A program made the position numbers and the translations under genes. A stretch of 64,000 nucleotides of DNA from Didymella arachidicola (taxonomy: Eukaryota > Ascomycota > Dothideomycetes > Pleosporales > Didymellaceae): contig CM049988.1 of NCBI GenBank assembly GCA_016630955.3, forward strand, positions 1,736,001-1,800,000, read 5' to 3'. A model generated the notes under the pieces. The model did not search any database. It saw only the letters and a program-made list of their open reading frames with translations, and was not told the origin of the DNA. Below, piece after piece: positions 35,361-45,987 of the stretch (the stretch's first letter is position 1; every line of letters starts with the position of its first letter).

Positions 35361-38010
35361 TACTCCTCCTAGCGGACGATGATGTCGCTACGGGCCACCA
35401 CTGAAGGGCAGCTGAAGCGTGCCCTCGCAGCAGACACGCCGCAACTGTGGCGAGCGCTGCGTGCAGAGTGAGGATGATGCTCGTTACTGGATAGTGGACG
35501 CGGAAGGCGCACGGACTGTAGGCGAGCGTTAGCCGGGAAGTGGCAGCCCACGGAATGGCCGAAACAGGCAGGGACGTCGCCGGCACAGCGTGCAGCAGCA
35601 GCTGAACAGTCTATTGCAATGTGCGTAATAAAGCGCGACTCACCTTGGGGACGTACGCGTCGTGGCGTTGCACACGCAACAACAGCCTGACCGGACAGCG
35701 AGGCTGGCAGGGCGAAGAGCGTTCGGGCTAGCGCTCGTTTCCTTGCACACAGCTGTAGGGCTGAGACCCTCTTCAGACGAACGGTGAGGCTCTCCGACTT
35801 AGCTGAACGTCTGACCAGGCACCGCCACGCAATGCTTTTCCTGCTCAGATAGGTCGAGACAGGGTGCTGGTCATATGATCAATACGTTCGCAGCCTCAGG
35901 TCGTGATCATGGTACCACCGCAGCCCTTACGCAAAATACTCCAGCTCAGCGTCGCGCAGAAAGAGCCGAGGGCGAGTGGGGAGTCGAAAGGGAGAGAGAG
36001 GTCCCTGCGCAGGACATCGGCGATGCAAGCAATAAAGCAGATGGTGGAGGAAGGCCGAGACCGGTTTGTCAGAACAACAGCAACTGCAATAGCAACTGCA
36101 GCGAACAGAGGAGCAGAACACGGGGACTGCCTCAGCATTAACCAGTATCTTCCTGTCAGTGCCCGGAACGCTCATTGGCTGCAACTAGCACGGACATGGC
36201 GCTGTGGACCCAGCAGGGATTCTATCTATCTGCAGCCCTTACTCGACACCATGTCTCTGGGGCTTCTCGAGAAGTCTACCGAAGGGCCTCAGCGCTGGCA
36301 ACTCCGAGGACGGTCCACTTCGACACGCCTTGTGCAGTTTGGCCCCGAGGCTCTGTCTGCTGCTGCCATGCTGCTTTATCGTCCAGGCCTGATAACCAAG
36401 GCTGCTCCACAGGTCGCCGCAACAAGACACGCAAAATGAGTTGCCGTTGGCGTTCCCAGCGGCGTGGGATGGAGCTCACTCAGACAAAAGGCTTGGCTGC
36501 AATGATCAATGGCTGGCAGGCTGCTGCCCGCTCTTCCGCCCGTTGTTGACAATCCTTTCTGCACAACAGCGATCGACATCGGACTACTCAACGGTGAGTT
36601 TGGCCAGGTGGACGGGCTGCGTGCGAGCTCGCTGTGTGGCCGCCCGCCTGGGATCAGACGAGTCATCCTGCATGCTGCGCTGCACCTCCACACACGAGGC
36701 ACGCGTCAGATGGAACCGTGTACGGTTCGACACGAAGACGGGTAAGGTCCACGAGTGTAGCGGGAGACGCCAGCCCCTCAGCCTTACCAGTCGTGCCAGC
36801 TCCCTGACAAGTCTTGGCTGGCACCTCGCCGTCCCCACGCTTCGCTTGCCGCTTAGCAGTGACCAATGTTTACTCATTTCGTGCTCGCGAGACATTGTGT
36901 AATTTTGGGCGAGCGTTGATCTGTTGATCTGAAATGGATATCGCATCCGAGGCCTGGATGTCTCGCATTCGGAGAATACCAGGCCGGTTCACAGCGATCA
37001 GGGCATGCGCTGCTGTGCTCGTGTATTGCAGCAAGTGCGGCATCTCCAATCACTGAATACGACGCGACAGCAGCCAGAGCCTTTGGGGCAGCGCTATCCG
37101 CTGGGTACGCATCCCAAGCTAGAAAGACGCGGTCGCAGTGCAACAGCCCTATAGGTCTTCATCGTATTACAGCCAGGGTCGTCAGCTCGAATCTCGATAT
37201 CGATTGACTTCCTCTCCTGGCTCGTCGTACATCAATGCGTCTGCTCGGACGGCATGCGTGATGATGGTGGTAGACCCTTGGGGAACCCCTTTGTTGTCAG
37301 GAGATGTCAACGTGCCGATGACGGTAGCTGCATAACAAGTCTCACAGTCTCAGACCTGGTCTGAACTGATTAAAAGCCTTCATAACCGAGCCCATGTACT
37401 TCGGACGTTCTGTGCGGGCGGCCTGCGCACGGTGCCTGCCGTGGAGCCGCGGAGACAGTTGCAGGGGAACCGCAGGCATGTGTTTTAGCCTTACAGCACC
37501 AATTCCAATTCCAGTCCAACGTGATGCACGCGAGATGAATCATCTGCGCTATTTACTACTATCATTTTCTGAGAGCGAGTGCATATTATACAAGGTTGGA
37601 CCAGCGCTTTGGCATACCCTTCTGTCCGTAGCCACTGCAAGGTGCAAGTCTTGCCGTGTCTATTGCGGATCGCCGTCCCTCGCGCTTACGCAAGGCTGGG
37701 TGGCGCAGCCCCAGACAGTAGCCTTGAATCTTGTGAACGCTCCGTCGGTCTCCGTCAGCCCTATTGCAAATTGCAAATATTGACGGAGCCCTGTGTGTTG
37801 GGTCGCGCTGTCCTCCAAACGGGCACATCGCCGCTGACTAACCGTTTAACAATTGGCCGCTTTGGGATAAAACACAAGCCTCGGTCAAAATTTGAAGCCT
37901 CAACCAGACAAGCATCACCACGCTGCGCGCAGTCCTTGGTTTCGAATCCACGACATCATCTCCGACAGCCGACCATTCCCAATTACCCCTGCGGTCGTCT
38001 CCTGAGCGCC
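35361..38010. other. intergenic / upstream regions of C2H2 gene and YVH1
   Basis: 2.65 kb between two divergent start codons. The longest open frame (35903-36439, plus strand, 178 codons) has no recognisable domain and overlaps others on both strands. Long upstream regions are usual for fungal regulatory genes, so part may be leader of the C2H2 gene. Confidence 0.4.
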
Positions 38011-39413
38011 ATGGCTCTCATCGACAGAGTTCCTGGGGACTTGGATCTCTACATCGGTGGGTACGTAACGGCCCCCTCGTGTTGAGATGCTTGTTTCGTT
38101 CGCTCTGCAACTTTCGTTTGGAAGCTGATTAGCGCAATGTAGCATGTTCACCCTTCGACGACGTGCAGCAATGCAGGAAGCAAAGATCACGCATGTCCTC
38201 TCTGTGTTGCGAACGCCACTAGATCAGGAGCTGTTTTCGCCGTTCAAGCACCACGTTGTGGAAGTTGACGACGTCGAGGACGAAAACCTGTTAGAACATT
38301 TTCCGGCCACCAATCAGTTCATCCAGGAAGGACTCGATGGTGGTGGTGGCGTTTTGGTGCAGTAAGTCAGAATCCCAGCTCAGCTGAAAACCTGCATAAC
38401 AACTTTCGATCTTCACTGCAGACTGCCTGTCTTGGCAATTTTGCCATCTTCACGACGCAGGGGCTCAATGATTCGCTCGCTGCATCGCACATGTTCACTC
38501 CCTGCCCTCCGCGCGTCCTGCACATCATCCTTCACAGAGTTTTCTATTTTCTCTTGCCTTGCTGTTTTTGCAAAGTCATGCACACCGCTCGTTTGCCACT
38601 TCTATTCTCAGCCACTCGTTTCGATATGCCAACCACATTCCTTCATCTAGTTGCGCAATGGGTAAATCGCGATCCGCCACGGTTGTCATAGCATATCTGA
38701 TGCAGAAGCACAACATCTCTCCGTCGGAAGCGTTGTCCCATGTCCGGCAAGCCCGATCAATCGTCGAGCCAAACGAAGGATTTTGGAAACAGCTCGAGCT
38801 GTACGGCGAGATGCAGATGCCTGAAAATGTGGAAGAGACTCCGGCCTATCAACGTTGGGTCTATCAGCGCGAGCTCGAGCTGAGTCGTGCATGTGCGCAG
38901 GCCCCTGAGGCTGACAAGATCCGATTCGAAGACGAGCACGTCACAGAGCAGACGTCCGGTTTCGAGATGAGGTGTCGCAAATGCAGGCGAGTGGACCCTC
39001 TTGACTCCTTTGATACTGCCGTGCCTTGTCCGACAAGTGTGTGTCTTGTTCAGCGCTGACACACTAGCAGACGACCGCTCGCAACATCTCAATATCTCAC
39101 GTCGCACAGCCAAGATACCACAAAGTCCAAGTGTGCGCACTACTTTGTAGATCCTCTATCATGGATGCGCCCCGAGCTGGAGCAGGGCAAGCTGGAAGGT
39201 CGGATTGAATGCCCAAACTGCCATTCCAATGTGGGAAAGTATGCCTGGCAGGGTATGCAATGCAGCTGCGGAGACTGGATGGTGCCTGGGATCAGTCTCG
39301 CTAAGGGACGAATCGATGAAGCAAGAAAAGGTGGAGTCAGTGGAATCCGTCGTCCACCAGGAGCCCCCGGAGGTCTTCTTCCGAACCAAAACGCGGAACG
39401 AGAGAACTTGTGA
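38011..39413 (+). CDS. YVH1: dual-specificity phosphatase Yvh1
   Basis: Four exons: 38011-38060, 38143-38361, 38651-38986, 39071-39413; introns of 82, 289 and 84 bp. The product is 315 residues. The splice between exons 2 and 3 creates the phosphatase loop HCAMGKSRSA with C91 and R97. The C-terminal zinc-binding domain starts CRKC at the end of exon 3 and continues in exon 4 with RPLATSQYL, KCAHYFVDPLSWM, CPNCHSNVGKYAW and CSCGDW. Yvh1 dephosphorylates Ser/Thr/Tyr substrates and, through this zinc domain, releases Mrt4 during late 60S ribosome maturation. The third intron uses a GC donor (CAG/GCGAGT) because no GT donor gives the right phase; frames and family motif both demand this join. Confidence 0.9.
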
Positions 39414-39878
39414 TCGCCCTTAGTCAAACCATTCCTGGCTTAAGTCGACTACCACTCTCCGCAAAGGCGTCGGAGATATAGTGGCGAATAGCTCGAAGCT
39501 CACGACAGGCTGGTGTTGAGGTGAATACGTTTGTCAGACTCCACAACAGGGCCGTCTCAAAGGCCTGTTCACCACACAGTTCGTGGAGACGAACGTTTGA
39601 ATGACTCGCATGCTCGGACAGCCCGTTAGGGCTGCACTCGAGCGGACTCCAATTATGTGAAGCATGTACTCGGCTGTGACCACTGCTAAACAAGCACCGC
39701 TTTCAGTTGGGTGCTACCGGTTGTAGGGGGCAATTCTCGACAAGAAACCAAGGAAAAGAACGAAGTCCGTTATCACTCCTCAGCATGCATTATGTGTGAT
39801 CTCATTGATGCTAGCCATACATAAGGTTTCGGTGGGTCTCCAGTCCCCACTAACAAGCGTCCATTTGGCAGATGTGTC
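39414..39878. other. intergenic
   Basis: 3' flank of YVH1 up to the hAT-type MITE; nothing recognised. The last eight bases, 39871-39878 (gatgtgtc), are the left copy of the MITE target duplication. Confidence 0.5.
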
Positions 39879-40164
39879 TCGCGATGGACCATATCCGGGA
39901 TAAAGCACGAAAAAGCTTGGATATCCCGAATATAGGATATATCCAGGATATCTAGTATACTTGGATATGCTTAAAAGTGGGGCTATTTTTGCCCGAAAAA
40001 CTACTTTAAATCAGGTCGCTAGGCTTTTTTAAGTGAAAAAAAGCTTTGTCAGCACACTAAGCCTAAAATAGTCATAGACTCTGTCTATACTATCCCAAGA
40101 ACGCTGGATATCCACGGGTTATTCGGCTTATCCCGAATTTGGGATAGTATCTAGCCCATCGCTA
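39879..40164. mobile_element. 286-bp non-autonomous hAT-type element (MITE)
   Basis: Flanked by identical 8-bp target duplications gatgtgtc (39871-39878 and 40165-40172), the length typical of hAT transposons. The left end reads tcgcgatggaccatatccgg and the right end, reverse-complemented, tagcgatgggctagatac; the shared core gcgatgg fits the hAT terminal pattern. Farther in, both ends contain imperfect inverted copies of gggataa..cgaa and tggatatcc. The interior is AT-rich with repeated ggatatcc-like words and has no coding capacity. A full hAT transposase elsewhere in the genome would be needed for movement. Confidence 0.85.
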
Positions 40165-40172
40165 GATGTGTC

Positions 40173-42989
40173 CGCATACTCAGGAGTTCTCGGTAGAATG
40201 GCTAAACGGGCGCTATGAGTTTCTGCCGTTGACAGACGCTTACTCACGCCCTCAGCATTTGGGGTACAATGCCGCCCGATCGGCCCGTGCCGATAGAATC
40301 ATGAATCGGCAACATCGGGATGTGAATTCACTCCGTCACGAGCGAGCCGAATATAAATGTGTCTCGATTTTGTAGTCATAATACGTGATAAAAATACAGA
40401 GGCTACGAATTTGTTTCAAATCCCTGTTCGAACGCCACTAAAAGCTGGCTGTTAAGATTTTGGTTGGCTCGTAGAACCAAAGTGCTTGTCGGTGTCTCGT
40501 AGTACCAAAACCTCTATGATGTTCAGAAACTCTGCTAGAGAGCGACAGTTTGTTGGTACCCGAGGGCCGCTGAGTGGCTGCTTGGAAGCTTGTGGGTGCG
40601 GCATATATCTTTCATAACCCCAAGTCCCCAGCTCCTATGGAGGTTCTACATATGGATTATCACGCGTCTCGATGGATTGTCCTAGCTGCGCATGCTTTCA
40701 AGCAACTCCAACCATGATCTCAGTGCTATGGCACCGACATCCGCTTTCCCCAAAGGTTCAGACCCGGATCAAAGTGCTCTTCTCATGCAGTCTTCGCATC
40801 ATTCTCTAGATGGTGTTAATGTCGTCTGATGATTCAATCGCCTCGTAGGAATGCTTAGCGCAGCCCAGATGTCGCTAACTGCCCAGATGTCGCTAATAAG
40901 GTTTCTGCATGGAGAAGAGAGCGACTTCTCGCGTAAAGACCAATCCGGAAGTGATCATGCGTGATGCGGAGGTACCCCAACCTCGTCTTAGGGTGGTTGC
41001 AAGTTTGCGGGGCACTCCGCAGGGTATGTTGAGTGTCTTCCAAGCTTTTGGCGGCCAGATGCGGGCTCCCAAGATGGAGTATATCACTTTGCTGACGATG
41101 AGTGGAACCTTGGAAGGATTTTTGCTCATTATGTTGTTATTTCCTGCTACCATAGGGACGCGAGCAATGCGATGAGGATTGCAAAGTTTCCGTCAACACA
41201 AGGTGACTTCGCGTAGGCGAAGTCATTTGCTCCAATGTTGCTTGGCAAATTTAACTTGTCCGTACCAGCAAATTTGCTCTCATTGGTTCTTAGGTAGTAG
41301 AAGACAGGCTCAAGCGAACGCAGGCCTTTCGTTTAAACTGGATCTCGAAAGTTTGGGTACTGAACCATGAGCCTGCTTGGCCAAACCGGGTTATCCTAAT
41401 CTCACCTCTTTGCTTCCAGCTGTGTGTTGCCCCTTCCATGCTTCCCGCTATTTCTCCCGCCGTCGGTATGGCCGCACACATCACTTCTGTGCAATTTGAT
41501 AGCCTTACTAATCTTTCATATAGCCATCTACACCATGTTTCTGTCCCTGAACATATCTGAGATGTTCGATCGGCTTGCCTTCTGTGCACTTCTTTGAATT
41601 AGCTAACGCAATCCTGATTTATGCCTGGTTATGCCTTTCGATGTTAGACAATCGACATGTCAGACGAGGTTGAATACAACGTCCCTCTGTCGACGTCCGC
41701 GCACCAAGACCTTCGCTTTGTCTCTATGTGTACATTCCTCGGTAAGAAAAACACCCTTCACCATACATTCTTCTTTTCCAACATCGCCAGCTAGGAACGG
41801 AAACTGATCGCCCTAGAGAATCATGACGCTTTCACTGGTCTCCACTCCCCGTGGGTCAAGTCTTACCTTTTCTAATCGCGTGGAGAATGGCAGTCGCTAT
41901 GCAATTGAACTCCAAATTACGCTTCTCCAATGATGCAACTGAATTCGTTTCACATGGGACAGACGGATCTCTGGAAGATCAACCTTTCAGTAGTGCTAGG
42001 AGACCCGACATACAATCAGATTTTGCTTGTTCCGGGAGTGACTTTCCATATTAAATCAAAGTAGCAGCTTATACCTGCAGAAAAGTAGCAGTGTCCACAC
42101 ACCGGTTCAATACTGCATGTGTTAAAGCAGGCTTCGATGGTTCCATCCTTACGCGTTCCAGAACCATCCTTGAGCGTTCCAAGCAGGTGACGCTAGGCCT
42201 CAGAGCTGCAGTACCCTGGGATCGGTGATAGGTGCTACCGCCATAGTGTTTGAGACGTCCGCTGTGCACCAACATCCCACGTCACCGTCTTTCAATGGAC
42301 ATGCAGTGTTGCCTGGGATATAGATCGGTACATGGAACGGCAAGCCATCGATGTGACCTAAAAACCCAGTAGATTCTGATCGTGTGAAAGTAGAGTGTTC
42401 AGCTTCTGTTGTTTGATTAGATGCGCATGTTTTACTCATGCATATGCCTCATTCGCGCTGAGCGTGTAACCCGGATTAATGGATCCGGCCGTTCTTCGTC
42501 TGAAGATAAGAGAGTCCGCTGATCTTGTCTCGCGGATCTGTCACTTCGAAGCTGTAGGCCATATCGAGTAACGGAGCAAAGGGAACAGTTCACCGCCAAC
42601 TTATGGCATGGCACTGATGATGCCACCTTCAAGGGGTACCATGCTCAAGCGCCACATGATGCATGAGTTCTGCAGATTCCTCTTCTCACACAATCTTTGC
42701 ATAAGTTTGAGTTCTTGGATTGCCTCGACAGCTAGGTTCACGGCCGACTACGAGTTGGAGCAACTACCCCAAGAAAAGGCTGCGTTCTGGTTGAGAACAA
42801 TCTCTTGTATGCCCAAAATCGAGTATACCAGTCCTGGCAGAAGGACGCCATGACGTTTCGGCATATATATCAACTCTCCTTCAAGGGCGCAAAGCTGTCA
42901 GGAACAACCGGTGCCTGTTGCGGTGACTTTGATGCATAGTGCGCCGAAACACCTTCCGTCGTAGCAAGCTGGCAACGAGCAGAAGGCAC
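40173..42989. other. gene-poor intergenic region
   Basis: 2.8 kb between the MITE and the intact Fot1 element. Short open frames only. Minor structures: a perfect 8-bp-stem hairpin gacttcgcgtaggcgaagtc near 41205 and a 20-bp imperfect direct repeat (ccatcctt..gcgttcca) near 42145-42182. No gene recognised. Confidence 0.4.
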
Positions 42990-42991
42990 TA

Positions 42992-43035
42992 CCGAGTCCG
43001 TGCGCGTGACGCCCACCATCGCGTAACGCCCCGCT
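42992..43035 (+). repeat. left 44-bp terminal inverted repeat of element B
   Basis: Exact reverse complement of 45048-45091; starts ccgagtccg directly after the TA at 42990-42991. Confidence 0.95.
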
Positions 43036-43143
43036 GAGATCCTATCGACTTGTTGAAAAATAAGGTTACTGAGCCACCAACAACAGCAAATATTGTATAA
43101 TATTGTAGTAGAGTAGTAAATAGACCTATGTGAACTACTTGTG

Positions 43144-45003
43144 CTACTTGTATTTACTTGGAAGCCTAACGTTGCGTCCGCGGCGAGTAGTGACTGGTGG
43201 AGGAGCTGAGGGTGCCTCAGGGGCTTCTTTCGCACCACCAGCATCACCAGCTTGTTTCTGACGCTTATTGCTACCTGAGGTAGCTTTTAAGGCTTTACGC
43301 TTACCCTTTTGGGATAATTGGATAGCAGTAGTAGCTTGACGAGCGTCCCTTTGACGCTGCGCTTCAGCTGCCTTCTTAGCCTTCTCCTGCACCCTCACCT
43401 CCTTAGCTCTCTCACGCTCTGTACGCTTCTCCTGAGCCTCTCTTGCTCTCTGAAGCTTAATTGCTACTTGCTCTTGCTTCTGACGTAGCTTTTGAAGATG
43501 CTGCTCCTCCTGTTCTTGCTCATTGATCTTCCGACGATAGTGTGCCTCTCTGACCTTCCGAGGAGACCAAAATACAGGTTGACTTTGGTACTCCTTCCGC
43601 TGTTGGAGACTCAGGGGCTTACTCTTCTTATTGTGCTTCTTCCTGTGTGCAAGAGACTCCTGCAGGCCTTTGTTCTGCTCAGTAAGCAGCTCAACCTGGG
43701 CAGTAAGAGAGTGAATTGCCCCTGTCAGCTCCCGCACTGCCTCACTGTCAGGTTCCTTCACATGATCCTTAAGTACCTGCCTTATACGCCTCCAGTCTGT
43801 TGGTCTAAGAGCTCCTGATTGTTCTTCTTTGTCTGTATAAGTGTTGTTGACTTGTTTGAGTACAGCAGAGGCGTCAGGGGGCCATATCCCTGTGGCTGCA
43901 AAGGAGTTGACGATTGTTGACTCCTGAAATGAGCTCTGCCACGCCGCCCAGAACAGGTGTAAGAAGTTTGATTTAGTGACTGGAGAGGTCCCCTGACTGC
44001 TTTGGAGGAACTGCGTAAGCTCATTTGAGTATGCTCGTGCCAGAGGTGAGAACAGGCAAACGTCCAGTGGCTGGAGCCTGTGTGTTGAGTGAGGGGGAAG
44101 GATCATCACGAGTATCTTGCGTTGGTTGGCGTACTCAATAAAGTCAGGGGTAACGTGGCTCCCGTGGCCGTCAAGTATCAAAAGACGATACTTTCTCCGT
44201 GCTGTGGCCTTAGTAGCGCGATCGAACACCTGTTCAAGCCAGGCAAGAGCTATCTCGTTGTTGCTCCAGCCTGTACTAGATGAGCTGACAAAGACTGAGT
44301 GTTCCCCTGGCTTGATATCCTCCACCCAGCCTGAGTATATAGCTTGATTGGCTGCTGGGTATATGAGGCTTGCTGGCAGGGCTTCCCCTGAGGCACTTAT
44401 GCAAGCAATAAGCGTGATCCACTCCCGTGAGCCGTCTTGGAGAGTACCTCTGACTTGCTTGCTGTCCCACAGTGGCCGGGAGAACACTCGTTTTGCACGT
44501 TCAAGTACCCCGATCATGAAGCCCTTCTCATCCATATTGTACATGTGCTGAGGCTCAATGCTGTACTCAGCTATCTTGCTGTGTAGAAGTGTGAAGTAGG
44601 CCTCAAAAGAAGCCCCTGAGTCAGCTTGGTGGCGATTGCGATCCTTCCCTGTTGCCCATTTGGTGACCAGTTCAGCTGTGTGACGGTGGAGGAAGCGAGT
44701 AACCCAGCTATCAGAGACGCTGCTACCAGCTACTTTAGACGCGTAATTTCGGATTTGAAGCCTGTTAGGAGGGAATCCGTCCTCAGTAAGCTTATTAATA
44801 AGCTTAATAAGCTCTTGTTCTTCAGTGTTGTTGAGTTTCCGTTGGTTAACTGCTTTGACCTCCCTAGAAGTTGAAACCCCTTTGTGCCTCCGCGCTAACG
44901 TAGACCGATCAACTCCCTTTGCTTTAGCAAACTTTGTGTATGAAAGTTGTTCTTTATGATTGCGCAAATCGAATTCTGTAGCCGCTTCTTGAATTGAGTC
45001 CAT
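43144..45003 (-). CDS. Fot1/pogo-class DDE transposase, intact
   Basis: Single exon, 619 residues. An N-terminal Psq-type helix-turn-helix (about 15-45, SYTKFAKAKGVDRSTLARRH) is followed by a CENP-B-type DNA-binding domain (about 55-125). The catalytic DDE/DDD core has D158 in YNMDEKGFMIG, D278 in LLILDGHGSH and D314 in LQPLDVCLFSP; 35 residues separate the last two, as in Fot1/pogo enzymes. The C-terminal third is a Lys/Arg/Gln-rich coiled coil (about 490-580) ending in a basic tail. No stop or frameshift is present. It cuts and pastes elements carrying the matching 44-bp ends. It lacks the CCHC knuckle seen in the other Fot1-like transposases of this window, so it belongs to a different subfamily. 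Confidence 0.95.
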   Translation of the reverse strand: MDSIQEAATEFDLRNHKEQLSYTKFAKAKGVDRSTLARRHKGVSTSREVKAVNQRKLNNTEEQELIKLINKLTEDGFPPNRLQIRNYASKVAGSSVSDSWVTRFLHRHTAELVTKWATGKDRNRHQADSGASFEAYFTLLHSKIAEYSIEPQHMYNMDEKGFMIGVLERAKRVFSRPLWDSKQVRGTLQDGSREWITLIACISASGEALPASLIYPAANQAIYSGWVEDIKPGEHSVFVSSSSTGWSNNEIALAWLEQVFDRATKATARRKYRLLILDGHGSHVTPDFIEYANQRKILVMILPPHSTHRLQPLDVCLFSPLARAYSNELTQFLQSSQGTSPVTKSNFLHLFWAAWQSSFQESTIVNSFAATGIWPPDASAVLKQVNNTYTDKEEQSGALRPTDWRRIRQVLKDHVKEPDSEAVRELTGAIHSLTAQVELLTEQNKGLQESLAHRKKHNKKSKPLSLQQRKEYQSQPVFWSPRKVREAHYRRKINEQEQEEQHLQKLRQKQEQVAIKLQRAREAQEKRTERERAKEVRVQEKAKKAAEAQRQRDARQATTAIQLSQKGKRKALKATSGSNKRQKQAGDAGGAKEAPEAPSAPPPVTTRRGRNVRLPSKYK

Positions 45004-45047
45004 ATTGACTGAGCTATGGGGTGTTGAAGATGGGGTGCGATTTGCTT

Positions 45048-45091
45048 AGCGGGGCGTTACGCGATGGTGGGCGTCACGCGCACGGACTCGG
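45048..45091 (-). repeat. right 44-bp terminal inverted repeat of element B
   Basis: Exact inverted partner of 42992-43035, followed by TA at 45092-45093; it begins 45 bp upstream of the transposase ATG. Confidence 0.95.
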
Positions 45092-45093
45092 TA

Positions 45094-45987
45094 TCTGCAG
45101 TGCCTGCCTGGCTAGCACCGAGCCACAGAATCTGCCCAGTCTGGTCGAGCACTGAGCACCGGTGTGCCTCCAAGACATGCAGAAGTAAAGGTCATCCCTC
45201 GTGAGAGTAGTCTTGGCATGCATCGTTTGCGGCACAGCACATCAACTTACATCCGGATTGACGTCTCATTGTGGACCTTTGGTCCCCTTGCAGGCGCGTT
45301 TCCATGGCAAGGAGCTGTCAGAATGGACGTCTACATTGAGCACAGCCAGCTGGGAATGGGCTTCGAAGAAAGAGTCCCACAAGAAGCCGAAGACGCGAGA
45401 CGTTGTCACTAGCGTCCCGGTGCATGTGACTACGCGGTTGGTAAGGCTGATGAGTGGAGTTTCGGGTGACTGTCGATCACGTTCGACGGTGTTCTCCAAA
45501 GCATGTCATCACAAGTTTGGATCGCGCTAGCGCAAGGCGGCTGAAGGGCACTTCCGTCATGTTGCGAGGCACGCCATCCCAGCCTCCTTCCTTACCTTGC
45601 TGTGACGGCTGCTGTGTTCTGCTCCAGCGCTCCTTCCTTTGCCTGATCCTTGCGCAACGCCCGTTCACACTTCTCGAGCAACGGGCACCGGATTTACCCC
45701 ACCGCAACCGCTTATCAATCTCGATCGTGCATCACAAGACAGCCGGCTGACCAAGGCAACGGAACCTTTCGCTTCGACTCTGTATATCGCTGTATTCTTG
45801 CTGCATGCGCTCTTCTTTTCGCTGCAGCCTCCCTTGACCGCTTGCGACCTGTTGCACACAGACATCGTCATCACCGCCGAGGACGTGCTCTGTTTCACAT
45901 CTCGGTCAACACCAGCTTCACCCTGCGTCGCCGTGCTGACTCGATACGTTGCGCGTCTCCTGAAATAGGGGAAACTTTACATACACC
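45094..45987. other. intergenic / SOK1 upstream region
   Basis: 0.9 kb between element B and the SOK1 start. The right half is pyrimidine-rich, as in many fungal promoters and leaders. No gene recognised. Confidence 0.45.

Larger units (their letters stand above)
42992..45091 (-). mobile_element. apparently complete Fot1/pogo-class transposon, 'element B'
   Basis: 2100 bp bounded by TA at 42990-42991 and 45092-45093. The terminal inverted repeats (42992-43035 and 45048-45091) are 44 bp and identical in all positions, beginning ccgagtccgtgcgcgtgacg. The interior carries one uninterrupted 619-codon transposase gene. Perfect ends, TA duplication and an intact gene argue for recent insertion and possible activity. 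Confidence 0.95.

Noticed and set aside
35903..36439. 178-codon plus-strand frame
   Set aside because: No domain, odd composition, overlapped by frames on both strands; no plausible exon partners.
37925..37945. ggtttcgaatcc word resembling a tRNA B box
   Set aside because: Has one base too many and lies in the YVH1 leader with no upstream A box.
38987..39057. Read-through C-terminus of YVH1 ending at 39057
   Set aside because: It would remove the conserved zinc domain encoded at 39071-39413.
40385..40445. gttcgaa word resembling a tRNA B box
   Set aside because: No matching A box or cloverleaf with paired acceptor stem.
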